Positions 17,813-26,743 are shown, counted from the first letter of the stretch. The stretch is 64,000 nucleotides of DNA from Tardiphaga alba (GCF_018279705.1 NZ_CP036498.1:1381001-1445000), one strand, 5' to 3'. A program made the numbers and translations. Notes: generated from the letters alone by a model not told the origin.

Positions 17813-20710
17813 ATGGTCTTGTTCAGTCTCAACCATTTGCAGAAGCGCGCGGGCGCGCTCATTCCGGTAGCGTCATCCCTCGCGCTGATGTCGGCAAGCT
17901 CCGCCGATGCGGCGTGCACGCCGATGCCCGCCAACAATGTGAGTGCCGTCTGTACGGGAACAACGATCAATCAGGGCGCTGGCGCACCGGGAACTTCGAA
18001 CGGGTTCTCTGGCTATGGATCAAGCCTGGATACCGGGATGTCGATCCGGGTGACTGCAGGCAGCTCGGTGACCGGTGACGATAACGGATTGCAGACCGGG
18101 ATCGGCGGTTCTGTGGTGAGCGAGGTCGGTGCGCAGATCAGCGGTGGACTCTACGGCGTTCAAACGACAGACCAGGTGTGGGTCAACAACCATGGAAGCA
18201 TCACGGGAACGACGTCTGCTGGAATACGTGCGACAGATGCGTTCGTTACGAACGGCGTGAGCGGGAGTATATCGGGCAGATTCGGTGTCCTCACGATGGG
18301 CGCGGCGAGAGTCGATAATTACGGCGCTATCACCGGAGCCGGGAACGGGAACGGAATCTTCGCGACTACAGATGCGGTCGTTACAAACTATGCAGGGGGG
18401 CAGATTTCCGGCGGTGGCGGCGTGTATGCCAGCAATAGTATCTGGGTCATCAATGAAGGGACAATCACGGCGACGGCCGGCTTGGCTGTCCAAGGTACGC
18501 TCGCATTCGTGATCAATCGTGCCGGGGGCACGATGAGCGGCAGCGATGTCGGTGTGAGTGTTGGATCCGGAACGATCGGCAATGCTGGTACGATCTCGGG
18601 GACGGTGACGGCCGGTATCAATTCGACCGGCGATTTATTCGTGGGCAATGAAGCGACTGGGGTGATCTCGAGCGGCACGTCGGGCATCCACAGCTCCGGT
18701 GCGGCCAGTATCTCGAATTTCGGTTCAATCTCGGGTGGCGTGACCGGCATCTCGCTGGCTGCAAGTGGCTCATCCGTTTACAATGGCGGGACGATCAGCG
18801 GTGGCACCGCCGCCATCACCTTTACGGGTAGCAATAATACGCTCACGCTGGCACCGGGATCAGTGATTTCCGGCACAGTGCTCGGCGGCAGCAGTAACAG
18901 GTTCGAGCTTGGCGGCGAAGGCAACGCGACATTCGACGTCTCGCAGCTTGTTTTCCAATATCAGGGCTTCTCCAGCTTCAAAAAGTTTGGTGGATCGAAC
19001 TGGACGTTGACCGGCACCAGCATCTATGACGGCACGGTCGATGTCACTAGCGGTACGCTCAGCGTCGATGGCGATATCTCTGGGGCCAGCAGTCTCACCG
19101 TCGTTGCTGGCGGTCGTCTCGGCGGCAACGGCATTGTCGGTAAAACGGCGATTGGCGGCGGCGAGCTTGCGCCAGGCAACGGGATTGGCGCGCTGACCGT
19201 GAGTGCCGGCCTGACCATGACCGCAGCCGCTGCCTATCTGGTTGAAGTGTCCGGCGCGGCGTCCGACAAGACGATCGTCGGCGGGACTGCGACCATCACG
19301 GGCAAGGTCAGTGTGGATTCACTCACGCGTCTGTCCGCGACCACCAGCTACACGATCATGACGGCCGGTACGCTCACTGGCACATTCGATAGCGTCATGC
19401 TCACGAACAATTATGCCCGCAATGCGCGTCTGAGTTATGTGGGCAATGATGTGATCCTGACGCTGGATCCGGGCCTGCTGTCGCCGACGCTACCGGGCAT
19501 GCCCACCATCAATCAGCGAAATGTCGCAGCAGGCATCGATCGCGGCCTCGTGAACAACACGGCAACGCCGCCCGGCATCGATGCGCTGTTCGCACTGTCC
19601 GGCAACGATCTGCTCCATGCGCTGACGCAAGTATCAGGCGAGACCGCGACCGGCGTGCAGCAGACGACGGTGGATGCCATGAGCCAGTTCATGGGCGTGA
19701 TGACCGATCCCTTCGCGGCCGGCCGCACCGGGGCGGGGGCATCTGCCATCGGCTTTGCGGCAGATCGCGATGCATTTGCCCGCACAGCCGATGGCCGCAA
19801 GCGCAGCCCGGCGGAACGGGATGCTTACGCCATGTTCGCCAAGGCCCCGCCGCGCGTCTTTGCAGACCGGTGGAATGTCTGGGCGGCCGGCTTCGGCGGT
19901 TCGCGGACCAGTGATGGCAATGCTGTTGTGGGCTCCGGGCGGACCACCGGCGCGATCGCAGGCGGTGCGGTGGGCGCCGACTATCTGCTGTCGCCGACCA
20001 CGCTGGCCGGCTTCGCGCTCGCCGGTGGCGGCACGAATTTCTCCGTGGCCGGCCACGGCACCGGCCGGTCGGATCTGTTCCAGGCCGGCGCCTTCCTGCG
20101 TCATGACATGGCTGCGGCTTATATCACCACGGCCGTCGCTTATGGCTGGCAGGATGTCAGCACCGATCGCGTTCTCACTCTGCCGGCCAGCGAGCGGTTG
20201 CGGGCGTCCTTCGATGCCAATGCCTATTCGGCCCGCATCGAAGGCGGCCATCGCTGGCTGCTGCCGGCGCTCGGCCGCATCGGCGTGACGCCCTATGCGG
20301 CGGCCCAGGTCACGGTGTTCGATCTGCCGGCCTATGCGGAGACCGCCGTCGGCGCGACAGGACTGGCACTGACCTATGCGGCAAAGAGGGCTGCTGCGAC
20401 CCGCACGGAGCTCGGCCTGCGCGGCGATACGTCCTACGCGCTCAATGATGCGATCCTGACACTGCGTGGCCGCGCAGCATGGGCGCATGACATCAACACC
20501 GATCGCAATATCAGCGCGGCATTCCAGTCGCTGCCGGGATCGAGCTTCGTGGTCAACGGCGCGCGACCGGCAAGCAACACGGCGCTGACGTCGGCAGCGG
20601 CCGAGCTGGCCTTCGCCAATGGCCTAACATTCGCAGCGACCTTCGAAGGTGAGTTCTCCGACGTCAGCCGCAGTTATGCCGGCAAGGGTGTCGCCCGCTA
20701 CGCCTGGTAG
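17813..20710 (+). CDS. autotransporter (type V secretion) with beta-helical passenger
   Basis: A 965-residue outer-membrane autotransporter. A signal peptide ends near ASSADA|ACTP. The passenger (about residues 40-350) is built from roughly 20-residue rungs with recurring VxNxGxIxG patterns, typical of a right-handed beta helix. A passenger-associated transport repeat follows (VDVTSGTLSVDGDISGASSL, GGRLGGNG, GGGELAPGN), then a C-terminal beta-barrel ending ...GKGVARYAW, the aromatic terminus recognised by Bam. The start may be ATG 17813 or ATG 17789 (MQGILGGVMVLFS); the open frame further upstream overlaps the cupin gene and is rejected. The passenger DNA is visibly less GC-rich than the barrel. 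Likely an adhesin; no protease triad is seen. Confidence 0.9.
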   Translation: MVLFSLNHLQKRAGALIPVASSLALMSASSADAACTPMPANNVSAVCTGTTINQGAGAPGTSNGFSGYGSSLDTGMSIRVTAGSSVTGDDNGLQTGIGGSVVSEVGAQISGGLYGVQTTDQVWVNNHGSITGTTSAGIRATDAFVTNGVSGSISGRFGVLTMGAARVDNYGAITGAGNGNGIFATTDAVVTNYAGGQISGGGGVYASNSIWVINEGTITATAGLAVQGTLAFVINRAGGTMSGSDVGVSVGSGTIGNAGTISGTVTAGINSTGDLFVGNEATGVISSGTSGIHSSGAASISNFGSISGGVTGISLAASGSSVYNGGTISGGTAAITFTGSNNTLTLAPGSVISGTVLGGSSNRFELGGEGNATFDVSQLVFQYQGFSSFKKFGGSNWTLTGTSIYDGTVDVTSGTLSVDGDISGASSLTVVAGGRLGGNGIVGKTAIGGGELAPGNGIGALTVSAGLTMTAAAAYLVEVSGAASDKTIVGGTATITGKVSVDSLTRLSATTSYTIMTAGTLTGTFDSVMLTNNYARNARLSYVGNDVILTLDPGLLSPTLPGMPTINQRNVAAGIDRGLVNNTATPPGIDALFALSGNDLLHALTQVSGETATGVQQTTVDAMSQFMGVMTDPFAAGRTGAGASAIGFAADRDAFARTADGRKRSPAERDAYAMFAKAPPRVFADRWNVWAAGFGGSRTSDGNAVVGSGRTTGAIAGGAVGADYLLSPTTLAGFALAGGGTNFSVAGHGTGRSDLFQAGAFLRHDMAAAYITTAVAYGWQDVSTDRVLTLPASERLRASFDANAYSARIEGGHRWLLPALGRIGVTPYAAAQVTVFDLPAYAETAVGATGLALTYAAKRAAATRTELGLRGDTSYALNDAILTLRGRAAWAHDINTDRNISAAFQSLPGSSFVVNGARPASNTALTSAAAELAFANGLTFAATFEGEFSDVSRSYAGKGVARYAW

Positions 20711-20722
20711 CAAGACGGCACA

Positions 20723-20783
20723 AGGCGGCGCGATGCATCGGCTTCCGGCTGAAGCGTGTGGTCAGGAGCGCACCGCGCCGCCT
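20723..20783 (+). terminator. hairpin after the autotransporter gene
   Basis: AGGCGGCGCG (20723-20732) pairs perfectly with CGCGCCGCCT (20774-20783) across a 41-base loop, starting 13 bases after the stop. The sequence then runs CGTTT. A plausible terminator, but the loop is long. Confidence 0.4.
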
Positions 20784-20894
20784 CGTTTACTCCGGCCGCT
20801 GCTGCGGTGTGGAAAATAGAGGTGCAATTACAGGTTTTGTGCTGCTAGCCTCGCGGGGACGATCCAAACGTCAATAACCCCGGGGGCTGCGACT

Positions 20895-22424
20895 ATGGCG
20901 ACCAAGTTCGTTGTGAATGTCGATCTCGTCGATATCTGGCAGGAGAAAGACCGGAAGAAACTGATCAGGACGCTCGCCTGGGGCGATGAGATCAGTGTCG
21001 TCAAGCAGACCCGCGACTATGCCGAAATCGAGGCCGTCGATTTCGTCGAACAGGACGATGGCAGCATCCTGCCGGAAAAGACCATCGCTTACATCCAGCC
21101 GTCCAAAACATCAGGATTGAAGCTCGCGGATGTCATCATCCCGCGCCGCCAGAACAAGGTGCTGAAGGTCAACTTCGTCGATGTCCAGCAGGGCGATGGC
21201 TCGGTCATCGAGTCGCCGCAGGGCAAGGTGATGCTGGTCGATGGCGGCGACAATCAGCTATTCGCCCGCTATCTCGCATCCCGCTTCCGCGGCACCTCGC
21301 TCAGCCGCCCCAAGGAGATCGAGTGCATTCTCGTCACCCATGGCGATGCCGATCACTTTCTCGGACTGCCGGAAATCTTCAAGTCGGAAGAGAACAAGAC
21401 GCCGCGGAAGCGCCTCTTCATGCAGCCGAAGCGCGTCTATCACAATGGCATCGTCAAGCGCCCGGAGAAGAAAGGCAGCAAGAACCGTCCGGAAGCGGCA
21501 ATGCTCGGTCCGACCCGAAAAGTCGGCAAAGACCTGTTTCTCACTGGCCTCGAAACCAACCTGCTGAAGGTCGATGACGACGAGATGAATGCGCCGTTCA
21601 AGACCTGGAAAAATGCGCTGGCGACTTATAACAAGCGCGCCAAAGTCGAATTCAGGCGGCTCGCTATCGGGGACAATGACGCCTTCGATTTTTTCAACGA
21701 GGAAGACATCAAGGTCGAGGTGCTGGGGCCACTGACCACGGAGGTCGGTGGCAAGCCCGCGCTCAAATTTCTCGGCAAGCCGCCGCGCGGTCCGCGCATC
21801 GGGCATGAATCCCTCGACGTCGACGATCTCAAGACCAGCGGCCTGTCGGCCTCGCATACGATCAACGGCCACTCCATCGTGTTCCGCATGACCTATGGGC
21901 GGATCAGCTACCTGTTCTCAGGCGATCTCAATGACGAGGCCGGCCGCTACCTCACGCGCGAGCACAATGGCGGCAACATCAACCTCAAGGCCGAGGTGTT
22001 CAAGGTCCCGCATCATGGATCGGCCGATTTCTCCGGCGCCTTTATCCAGGCCGTCGCGCCGGTCGTCAGTATCATTTCCAGCGGCGATGAAAATGCGCGC
22101 AAGGAGTACATCCATCCGCGCGCGACGCTGGTGGGTGCCCTGGGCAAGTGGTCGCGCGTGCCGGAACCGCTGGTGCTGGTGACGGAGCTGGTGGCTTTCT
22201 TCAACGTCGAGGGATGGTCCCGCGTCACCGACAAGACCAAGGACAAGAAGCGCGGCGAATTCTTCGGCTTCAGCCGAACTGCATTCGGGATGGTGAAGAC
22301 CCGCACCGATGGCGACCGTCTGCTCGTCTATACGGACAGCGGGAACCTGAAGATGAAGGAAGCCTATGCCTATAAGCTGGACCAGGCTGGCTTGTTGCAG
22401 CCGGATGAGGTGGTCCGCGCATAG
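20895..22424 (+). CDS. stand-alone ComEC/Rec2-like metallo-beta-lactamase-fold protein
   Basis: A 509-residue soluble protein. An unrecognised N-terminal domain of about 85 residues (beta-rich, lysine/aspartate-rich) precedes a metallo-beta-lactamase fold: VNFVDVQQGDGSVI at 91, the strand MLVDGGDN, the metal motif THGDADHFLG (H149, D151, D153, H154), then FSGDLNDEA and PHHGS near residue 370. The VDVQQGD and PHHGS pair is characteristic of the nuclease-like domain of ComEC, but no membrane channel segments are present. It probably hydrolyses a phosphodiester with two metal ions. The gene is flanked by hairpins on both sides, so it appears monocistronic. Role unknown. Confidence 0.82.
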   Translation: MATKFVVNVDLVDIWQEKDRKKLIRTLAWGDEISVVKQTRDYAEIEAVDFVEQDDGSILPEKTIAYIQPSKTSGLKLADVIIPRRQNKVLKVNFVDVQQGDGSVIESPQGKVMLVDGGDNQLFARYLASRFRGTSLSRPKEIECILVTHGDADHFLGLPEIFKSEENKTPRKRLFMQPKRVYHNGIVKRPEKKGSKNRPEAAMLGPTRKVGKDLFLTGLETNLLKVDDDEMNAPFKTWKNALATYNKRAKVEFRRLAIGDNDAFDFFNEEDIKVEVLGPLTTEVGGKPALKFLGKPPRGPRIGHESLDVDDLKTSGLSASHTINGHSIVFRMTYGRISYLFSGDLNDEAGRYLTREHNGGNINLKAEVFKVPHHGSADFSGAFIQAVAPVVSIISSGDENARKEYIHPRATLVGALGKWSRVPEPLVLVTELVAFFNVEGWSRVTDKTKDKKRGEFFGFSRTAFGMVKTRTDGDRLLVYTDSGNLKMKEAYAYKLDQAGLLQPDEVVRA

Positions 22425-22441
22425 CCTGTCGCGCAGTGATG

Positions 22442-22474
22442 CAGTGGACGGCGATCAGATGTCGCCGTCCGCTG
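22442..22474. terminator. bidirectional terminator-like hairpin
   Basis: CAGTGGACGGCGA (22442-22454) pairs with TCGCCGTCCGCTG (22462-22474), 13 bases with one G-T wobble and a seven-base loop. It lies between the convergent metallo-beta-lactamase and gdx genes and can serve both. Confidence 0.6.
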
Positions 22475-22510
22475 GTCTTGTGATGTGTGGGGTGGTCGGA
22501 GGAGTGCGTC

Positions 22511-22831
22511 TTACGAGACGGCCGACAGCTTCATCATGGTGAGGCCGGAAACGATCAGCAAAGCGGCCGCGATACGCATCATCGTCACGGCCTCGCCAAG
22601 CACGGTGATGCCGACGATGAATGCGCCGATGGCGCCGATCCCGGTCCAGATCGTATAGGCCGTGCCCAGCGGCAGCGTGCGCATGGCCAGCGACAGCAGC
22701 GCGAAGCTCGCGATCATCGTCACGATGGTGATCACGCTCGGCCAAAGCTTTGAAAAGCCTTCGGATTGCTTCATCGTGTAGGCCCACACGATTTCGAAAA
22801 CACCAGCTGCAACAAGATAGATCCAGGCCAT
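22511..22831 (-). CDS. gdx: guanidinium exporter, small multidrug resistance family
   Basis: A 106-residue, four-helix SMR protein of the SugE/Gdx branch, which works as a dual-topology dimer exchanging guanidinium for protons across the inner membrane. The family's functional residues are all in place: E13 and W16 in FEIVWA, S42, Y59 and W62 in LGTAYTIWTGIGA. That set distinguishes Gdx from the polyspecific EmrE type. AGGAGG precedes the ATG by five bases. A guanidine-II riboswitch occupies the leader, which independently supports guanidinium as substrate and predicts induction by guanidine. Confidence 0.95.
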   Translation of the reverse strand: MAWIYLVAAGVFEIVWAYTMKQSEGFSKLWPSVITIVTMIASFALLSLAMRTLPLGTAYTIWTGIGAIGAFIVGITVLGEAVTMMRIAAALLIVSGLTMMKLSAVS

Positions 22832-22846
22832 GTCGACCTCCTCATG

Positions 22847-22894
22847 ACCGGGCCGTCCCGGTCGATATGTCCGATATGGGGAGGCCGTCCTCCC
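22847..22894 (-). promoter_or_regulatory. guanidine-II riboswitch (mini-ykkC) in the gdx leader
   Basis: Read on the minus strand there are two 16-base hairpins with identical ACGG tetraloops: GGGAGG-ACGG-CCTCCC (22894-22879) and ACCGGG-ACGG-CCCGGT (22862-22847), separated by 16 bases. Two short stems with ACGR loops just ahead of an SMR exporter define the guanidine-II class. The second stem ends four bases before the AGGAGG of gdx, so control is probably at translation initiation: ligand-bound hairpins should leave the ribosome-binding site free. Confidence 0.93.
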
Positions 22895-22926
22895 GAAATA
22901 CGGTTTGTTCAGTGGGTGCGTTTGCG

Positions 22927-23676
22927 TCAGTGACCGGGATGCAGGGCGTCGTTGAGATACATGCAGGTCAGCATCGTGAAGACATAGGCCTGAATGACCG
23001 ACATCAGGAACTCGAGTCCGGTCAATGTCACCACCATGAGCAGCGGCATGATGGCGCCGAGAATGCCCAGCGCGCCGAGGCTGCTCAGGCCCACCACGAA
23101 GCCGGCAAAGACCTTAAGCGTGATATGTCCAGCCAGCATCACCGCAAACAAACGCACCGAATGGCTCACCGGGCGCGACAGATACGAAATCACCTCGATC
23201 GGCACGATGAACGGAACGATATAGCCGGGCACGCCAGTAGGCACGAACAGCTTGAGGAAGCCGAAACCGTTGCGGACGATTCCGACAATCGTGACGGTGA
23301 GGAATACCAGCATCGCCAGCGCCGCGGTGACGATCAGATGGCTTGTCACCGTGAAGACGTAAGGCACCATGCCGATCAGATTGGCCACCAGGATGAAGGA
23401 GAACAGCGAGAACACGAGCGGGAAGAAGCGCATGCCCTCTTCGCCGGCATTCTCGCGGATCGTCTTCGCCACGAACTCGAACGTCATCTCTGCGGAAGAC
23501 TGCCAGCGGTTCGGAACAAGACGTCCGCGCCGCGTCGCCAGCAGCATGAAAGCGCTGATGATGCCGACCGTGAGGAACATATAGACGGTCGCATTGGTGA
23601 TGCTGATCTGCTGTCCGCCGATCTCGCCGAGATGCAGCAGCGGCTTGATCTCGAATTGTTCAATAGGTCCTGCCAT
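22927..23676 (-). CDS. atpB: ATP synthase F0 subunit a, isolated copy
   Basis: A 249-residue membrane protein that matches F-type ATP synthase subunit a end to end, from [18 protein letters not shown] to [14 protein letters not shown]. The essential proton-path arginine is R175 in [20 protein letters not shown]. The usually conserved asparagine four residues later is replaced by V179. Normal rhizobial atpB sits between atpI and atpE/atpF; here neither neighbour is an ATP synthase gene, so it is a solitary, possibly second, copy. Whether a standard atpB exists elsewhere cannot be known from this window. AGGA precedes the ATG. Confidence 0.9.
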   Translation of the reverse strand: MAGPIEQFEIKPLLHLGEIGGQQISITNATVYMFLTVGIISAFMLLATRRGRLVPNRWQSSAEMTFEFVAKTIRENAGEEGMRFFPLVFSLFSFILVANLIGMVPYVFTVTSHLIVTAALAMLVFLTVTIVGIVRNGFGFLKLFVPTGVPGYIVPFIVPIEVISYLSRPVSHSVRLFAVMLAGHITLKVFAGFVVGLSSLGALGILGAIMPLLMVVTLTGLEFLMSVIQAYVFTMLTCMYLNDALHPGH

Positions 23677-23775
23677 GGCGTCCTGTCACACACGATAAAG
23701 CGCGCTGCCGTTTCGCAACGGAGCGAAGGTGGTGGAAGGATGCAGGGGGAATCGGTGGTCGGACCGGCACTCCCT

Positions 23776-23798
23776 ACATCTCTTCCCAAAAGAGATGT
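23776..23798. repeat. inverted repeat upstream of atpB
   Basis: ACATCTCTT and AAGAGATGT form a perfect nine-base stem around CCCAA, 100 bases upstream of the atpB start. It could be an operator, a dispersed repeat or the terminator of the Lrp gene, which ends nearby at 23903. I cannot decide. Confidence 0.4.
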
Positions 23799-23902
23799 GG
23801 GGCCGTCCCCGACGAATTAGGCCAGCGCAGGTCGTCCAGCGCCGGGGGCTTCATAGCACGTCCACCGGCCGGTTCAAGAGGCGCAGTCGATGCCCCGAGC
23901 CG

Positions 23903-24391
23903 CTAATCCGGAATCACGATCTGCGTGTCGGTCTTGACGCGGTCGATCACCACCAGCGTGCGATAGTTGTTCACCGCGTCGTTCTCCTCGAACAGTTTGC
24001 GGGTGAAGGCCTCATAGCTGCGCATGTCCTGCGTCACGACGATGAGGACGAAACTGGTGCCGCCGGTGACGTAGTAACACTGCTGCACCTCCGGTGCGTC
24101 ACGGAAGCGGGCTTTGGCGGCATCGACGGTCGCCGCGCGCTCATCGCGCAGATAGACCTCGACGATGGCGGTGATGGTGAGCGCCACGGCTGCGGGATCG
24201 ACGATGGCCACGTTGCGCGCGATGACGCCGGTGGCCTCCATCGCCGTGATGCGGCGCTGGACCGCCGCGGTCGAGAGATTCACGGCCTCGGCGATCGTGC
24301 GCTGCGGGGTACGATTGTCCTCCTGCACCAGCCGAAGGATGGCGCGGTCAAATGGGTCGAGAGAGCGGGAAGGAGAAGCTTTGCGCGTCAT
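23903..24391 (-). CDS. Lrp/AsnC-family transcriptional regulator
   Basis: A 162-residue leucine-responsive-type regulator. An N-terminal winged helix-turn-helix (LDPFDRAILRLVQEDNRTPQ, then NLSTAAVQRRITAMEATGVI) is followed by a C-terminal RAM/effector domain (CYYVTGGTSFVLIVV) that forms dimers and octamers and binds amino acids. It is divergent from an EamA-type exporter gene 90 bases away, the standard arrangement when an Lrp protein controls an amino-acid or metabolite exporter. Confidence 0.92.
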   Translation of the reverse strand: MTRKASPSRSLDPFDRAILRLVQEDNRTPQRTIAEAVNLSTAAVQRRITAMEATGVIARNVAIVDPAAVALTITAIVEVYLRDERAATVDAAKARFRDAPEVQQCYYVTGGTSFVLIVVTQDMRSYEAFTRKLFEENDAVNNYRTLVVIDRVKTDTQIVIPD

Positions 24392-24481
24392 GCGCGAGTA
24401 TTTGTTGCATTTCGGGCCTCAATCAAGAGCACTTTTCTCGTTTGCGCGATGATATCGCTCGGTAGAACAAGATTTCCGCCA

Positions 24482-25456
24482 ATGGCCAGTTCGATGTCCG
24501 GATCGCAGCAGACGACAACATCCCTCGGCATCGCCTTCGGGGCCGGGGCTGGCGCGCTCTGGGGGCTGGTCTTTCTGGCGCCGGAGCTGGTGCCCGCTTT
24601 CAGCCCGCTGCAACTGGCCGCCGGGCGCTATCTCGTTTATGGCGCGATTTCGGCACTGCTGATCGCGCCGCGCTGGCGGCAGCTTTGCCGCAAGCTGAGC
24701 CGCGGCGACTGGAGCGCGCTGCTCTGGCTCGGACTTGCCGGCAACACGCTCTATTACACATTGCTGACCAGCGCGGTTCAGATCGGCGGCATCGCGATGA
24801 CCTCGCTGGTGATCGGCTTCCTGCCGGTCGCGGTGACCATCATCGGCAGCCGGGCCGCGGGCGCCGTGCCGCTCGGCCGCCTGATGCCGTCGCTGATTCT
24901 CTGCTCGGCGGGTGCCATCATGATCGGCCTGGAGGCGCTGCAGGTGCCGTCCGCAGCCTCGCAGCAACAACAGCTTATCGGTTTGCTCTGTGCGATTGGA
25001 GCGCTGGTCTCATGGACCTGTTTTGCGATCGGCAACAGCCGCGCGCTGGCGCGCCTGAACGATATCTCGGCCTCCGACTGGAATCTCCTCACCGGCGTCG
25101 TCACCGGTGCGCAGAGCCTCGTTCTCATTCCGCTGGCCATCCTTGCCGGCACCGTCGCGCATGATGCGCTGGCCTGGGCGCAGTTCGCCGGCGTGTCGAT
25201 CGCCATAGCGGTGCTGGCCTCCATTGTCGGCAATGCGTTCTGGAATCGCATGAGCCGGCTGCTGCCGCTGACCATGGTCGGACAGATGATCCTGTTCGAG
25301 ACGCTGTTCGCGCTGTTCTACGGCTATGTGTGGGAGCGGCGATGGCCGACTTTGCTCGAAAGCGCCGCCTTCGCCTTTGTGGTGCTCAGCGTCTGGACCT
25401 GTATCGGCGCCCATCAGGCCCATGCGCGCCGCGGCCGGGCCGTTGCCGGCGCCTGA
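24482..25456 (+). CDS. EamA/DMT-superfamily transporter
   Basis: A 324-residue inner-membrane protein with ten predicted hydrophobic segments arranged as two EamA repeats (GALWGLVFLAPELVPAFSPL in the first, a second set from about residue 165). Such drug/metabolite transporters often export amino acids or purines. I use ATG 24482 (MASSMSGSQQ); ATG 24494 is an alternative, and no strong ribosome-binding site decides it. It is divergent from the Lrp regulator, its likely controller. The last 15 residues are basic. Confidence 0.86.
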   Translation: MASSMSGSQQTTTSLGIAFGAGAGALWGLVFLAPELVPAFSPLQLAAGRYLVYGAISALLIAPRWRQLCRKLSRGDWSALLWLGLAGNTLYYTLLTSAVQIGGIAMTSLVIGFLPVAVTIIGSRAAGAVPLGRLMPSLILCSAGAIMIGLEALQVPSAASQQQQLIGLLCAIGALVSWTCFAIGNSRALARLNDISASDWNLLTGVVTGAQSLVLIPLAILAGTVAHDALAWAQFAGVSIAIAVLASIVGNAFWNRMSRLLPLTMVGQMILFETLFALFYGYVWERRWPTLLESAAFAFVVLSVWTCIGAHQAHARRGRAVAGA

Positions 25457-25528
25457 TCGATGCGGTTGGCCGCCCGGCCGACATGCCGTAAATACCCGTC
25501 AGCTTCCTTGCAGATGTGCGGGTGTGGG

Positions 25529-26437
25529 ATGGACTGGGACAATATACGCGTATTTCTGGCGGTCGCGCGCGGCGGGCATTTCTCTGCGGCGGCATCGACG
25601 CTGCAGATGGACAATGCCACCGTCGGCCGGCGCGTGATCGCGCTGGAAAAGTCGCTGGGATGCCGGCTGTTCGACCGCCGCCCCACCGGCAGCGTGCTCA
25701 CCGAAGCCGGCGAGCGCCTGCTGGCCTCGGCGGAGGCCATCGAGTCGAACCTGCTGCGCGCCCAGCGCGACCTGTCGCAATCGGAATCCGATCTGGCCGG
25801 CACCGTGCGCATCGCGGCGCCCGATGGTTTCGGCACGCTGTTTCTCTGCCCGCTGCTCGCCGATCTTAAGCGGCAATATCCGACGTTGACGATCCAACTG
25901 GTGCCGATCTCGCGCACGCTCTCGCTATCGAAGCGCGAGGCAGATCTTGCGATCATGATCGATCGCCCCGATGAAGGGCGGCTGTCGATCCGTCGGCTGA
26001 TCGATTACTCGTTACACTTCTATGCGACGCGCGACTATCTCGACCGCCATCCGCAGCCGCAGACCATCGACGACCTCTCGGCGCATTCCGTCGTGACTTA
26101 TGTGCAGGATCTGTTGTTTGCGGACCGACTGAATTTCGTGCCGCAGCTCTACAGGCCCGAATATTCCCGCTTCGAATGCGCGACGGCGATGGGGCAGATG
26201 GCGGCCGTGCGCGCCGGCGCCGGCATCGGCATCCTGCATGACTACGCCGTTCACGATGACCCCGTGTTCGAAATGGTGTTGCCGGATGTCTCCTTCACGC
26301 GCAGCTACTGGATGGCTACCCATCTCGACGTGGTCGGCCTCAACCGCGTGCAGACTGTGGCGAATTTCATCGCATCCGGCCTGACCGCCCGCGCCTCCAT
26401 CTTCCGCCGCACGCGTCCGGATGCGGAAACGACGTGA
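25529..26437 (+). CDS. LysR-family transcriptional regulator
   Basis: A 302-residue LysR-type regulator. The N-terminal winged helix (MDWDNIRVFLAVARGGHFSA, then LQMDNATVGRRVIALEKSLG) precedes a periplasmic-binding-protein-like effector domain from about residue 90. The MDWD start and the AVARGG motif place it in the subgroup often close to dehydrogenase or transporter genes. ATG 25529 has GTGGG just upstream; 24 residues of open frame before it are not family-like. It follows the EamA gene by 72 bases on the same strand, so may join its regulation. Confidence 0.92.
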   Translation: MDWDNIRVFLAVARGGHFSAAASTLQMDNATVGRRVIALEKSLGCRLFDRRPTGSVLTEAGERLLASAEAIESNLLRAQRDLSQSESDLAGTVRIAAPDGFGTLFLCPLLADLKRQYPTLTIQLVPISRTLSLSKREADLAIMIDRPDEGRLSIRRLIDYSLHFYATRDYLDRHPQPQTIDDLSAHSVVTYVQDLLFADRLNFVPQLYRPEYSRFECATAMGQMAAVRAGAGIGILHDYAVHDDPVFEMVLPDVSFTRSYWMATHLDVVGLNRVQTVANFIASGLTARASIFRRTRPDAETT

Positions 26438-26623
26438 CCGGATGGGCATGAGGTCTGGTCGGCAAATATGATTGCCCGATCGTAAAGGTTTCCCTTGCCG
26501 CGTTTGCATCCTCTCAACCATCGACGGCGTTCACCAACCGGCAACCGCTTTTTTTAGGTCACCGGAAAGGCCCGGGGACGAGGATCGCCATCGATCGAAG
26601 ACGAACTTCGGCAGGAGGCGATA

Positions 26624-26743
26624 TTGGCTTTAGGTTTGTTCCCTTATCTCGCGGCGGGTGCCGCATTGGTGGTCGCAGCTCTGCTCATGAGCACATCCAC
26701 AACCAAACATGCGATCGAGCGTGCGGCGCCCTGCGATCGTTAA
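26624..26743 (+). CDS. 39-residue single-membrane-segment peptide (TTG start)
   Basis: In the 410-base gap between the LysR and FkbM genes, a TTG codon follows a perfect AGGAGG by five bases and opens a 39-codon frame ending in TAA. The peptide is one hydrophobic helix (LFPYLAAGAALVVAALLM) with a short polar tail containing KHAIERAAPCDR. Small membrane peptides of this form are common and usually unannotated. The rest of the gap shows no gene. Confidence 0.45.
   Translation: MALGLFPYLAAGAALVVAALLMSTSTTKHAIERAAPCDR

Noticed and set aside
18060..18850. Repeated short motifs considered as a CRISPR or tandem-repeat array
   Set aside because: They are degenerate codons for beta-helix rungs in one open frame, with no identical repeats or spacers.
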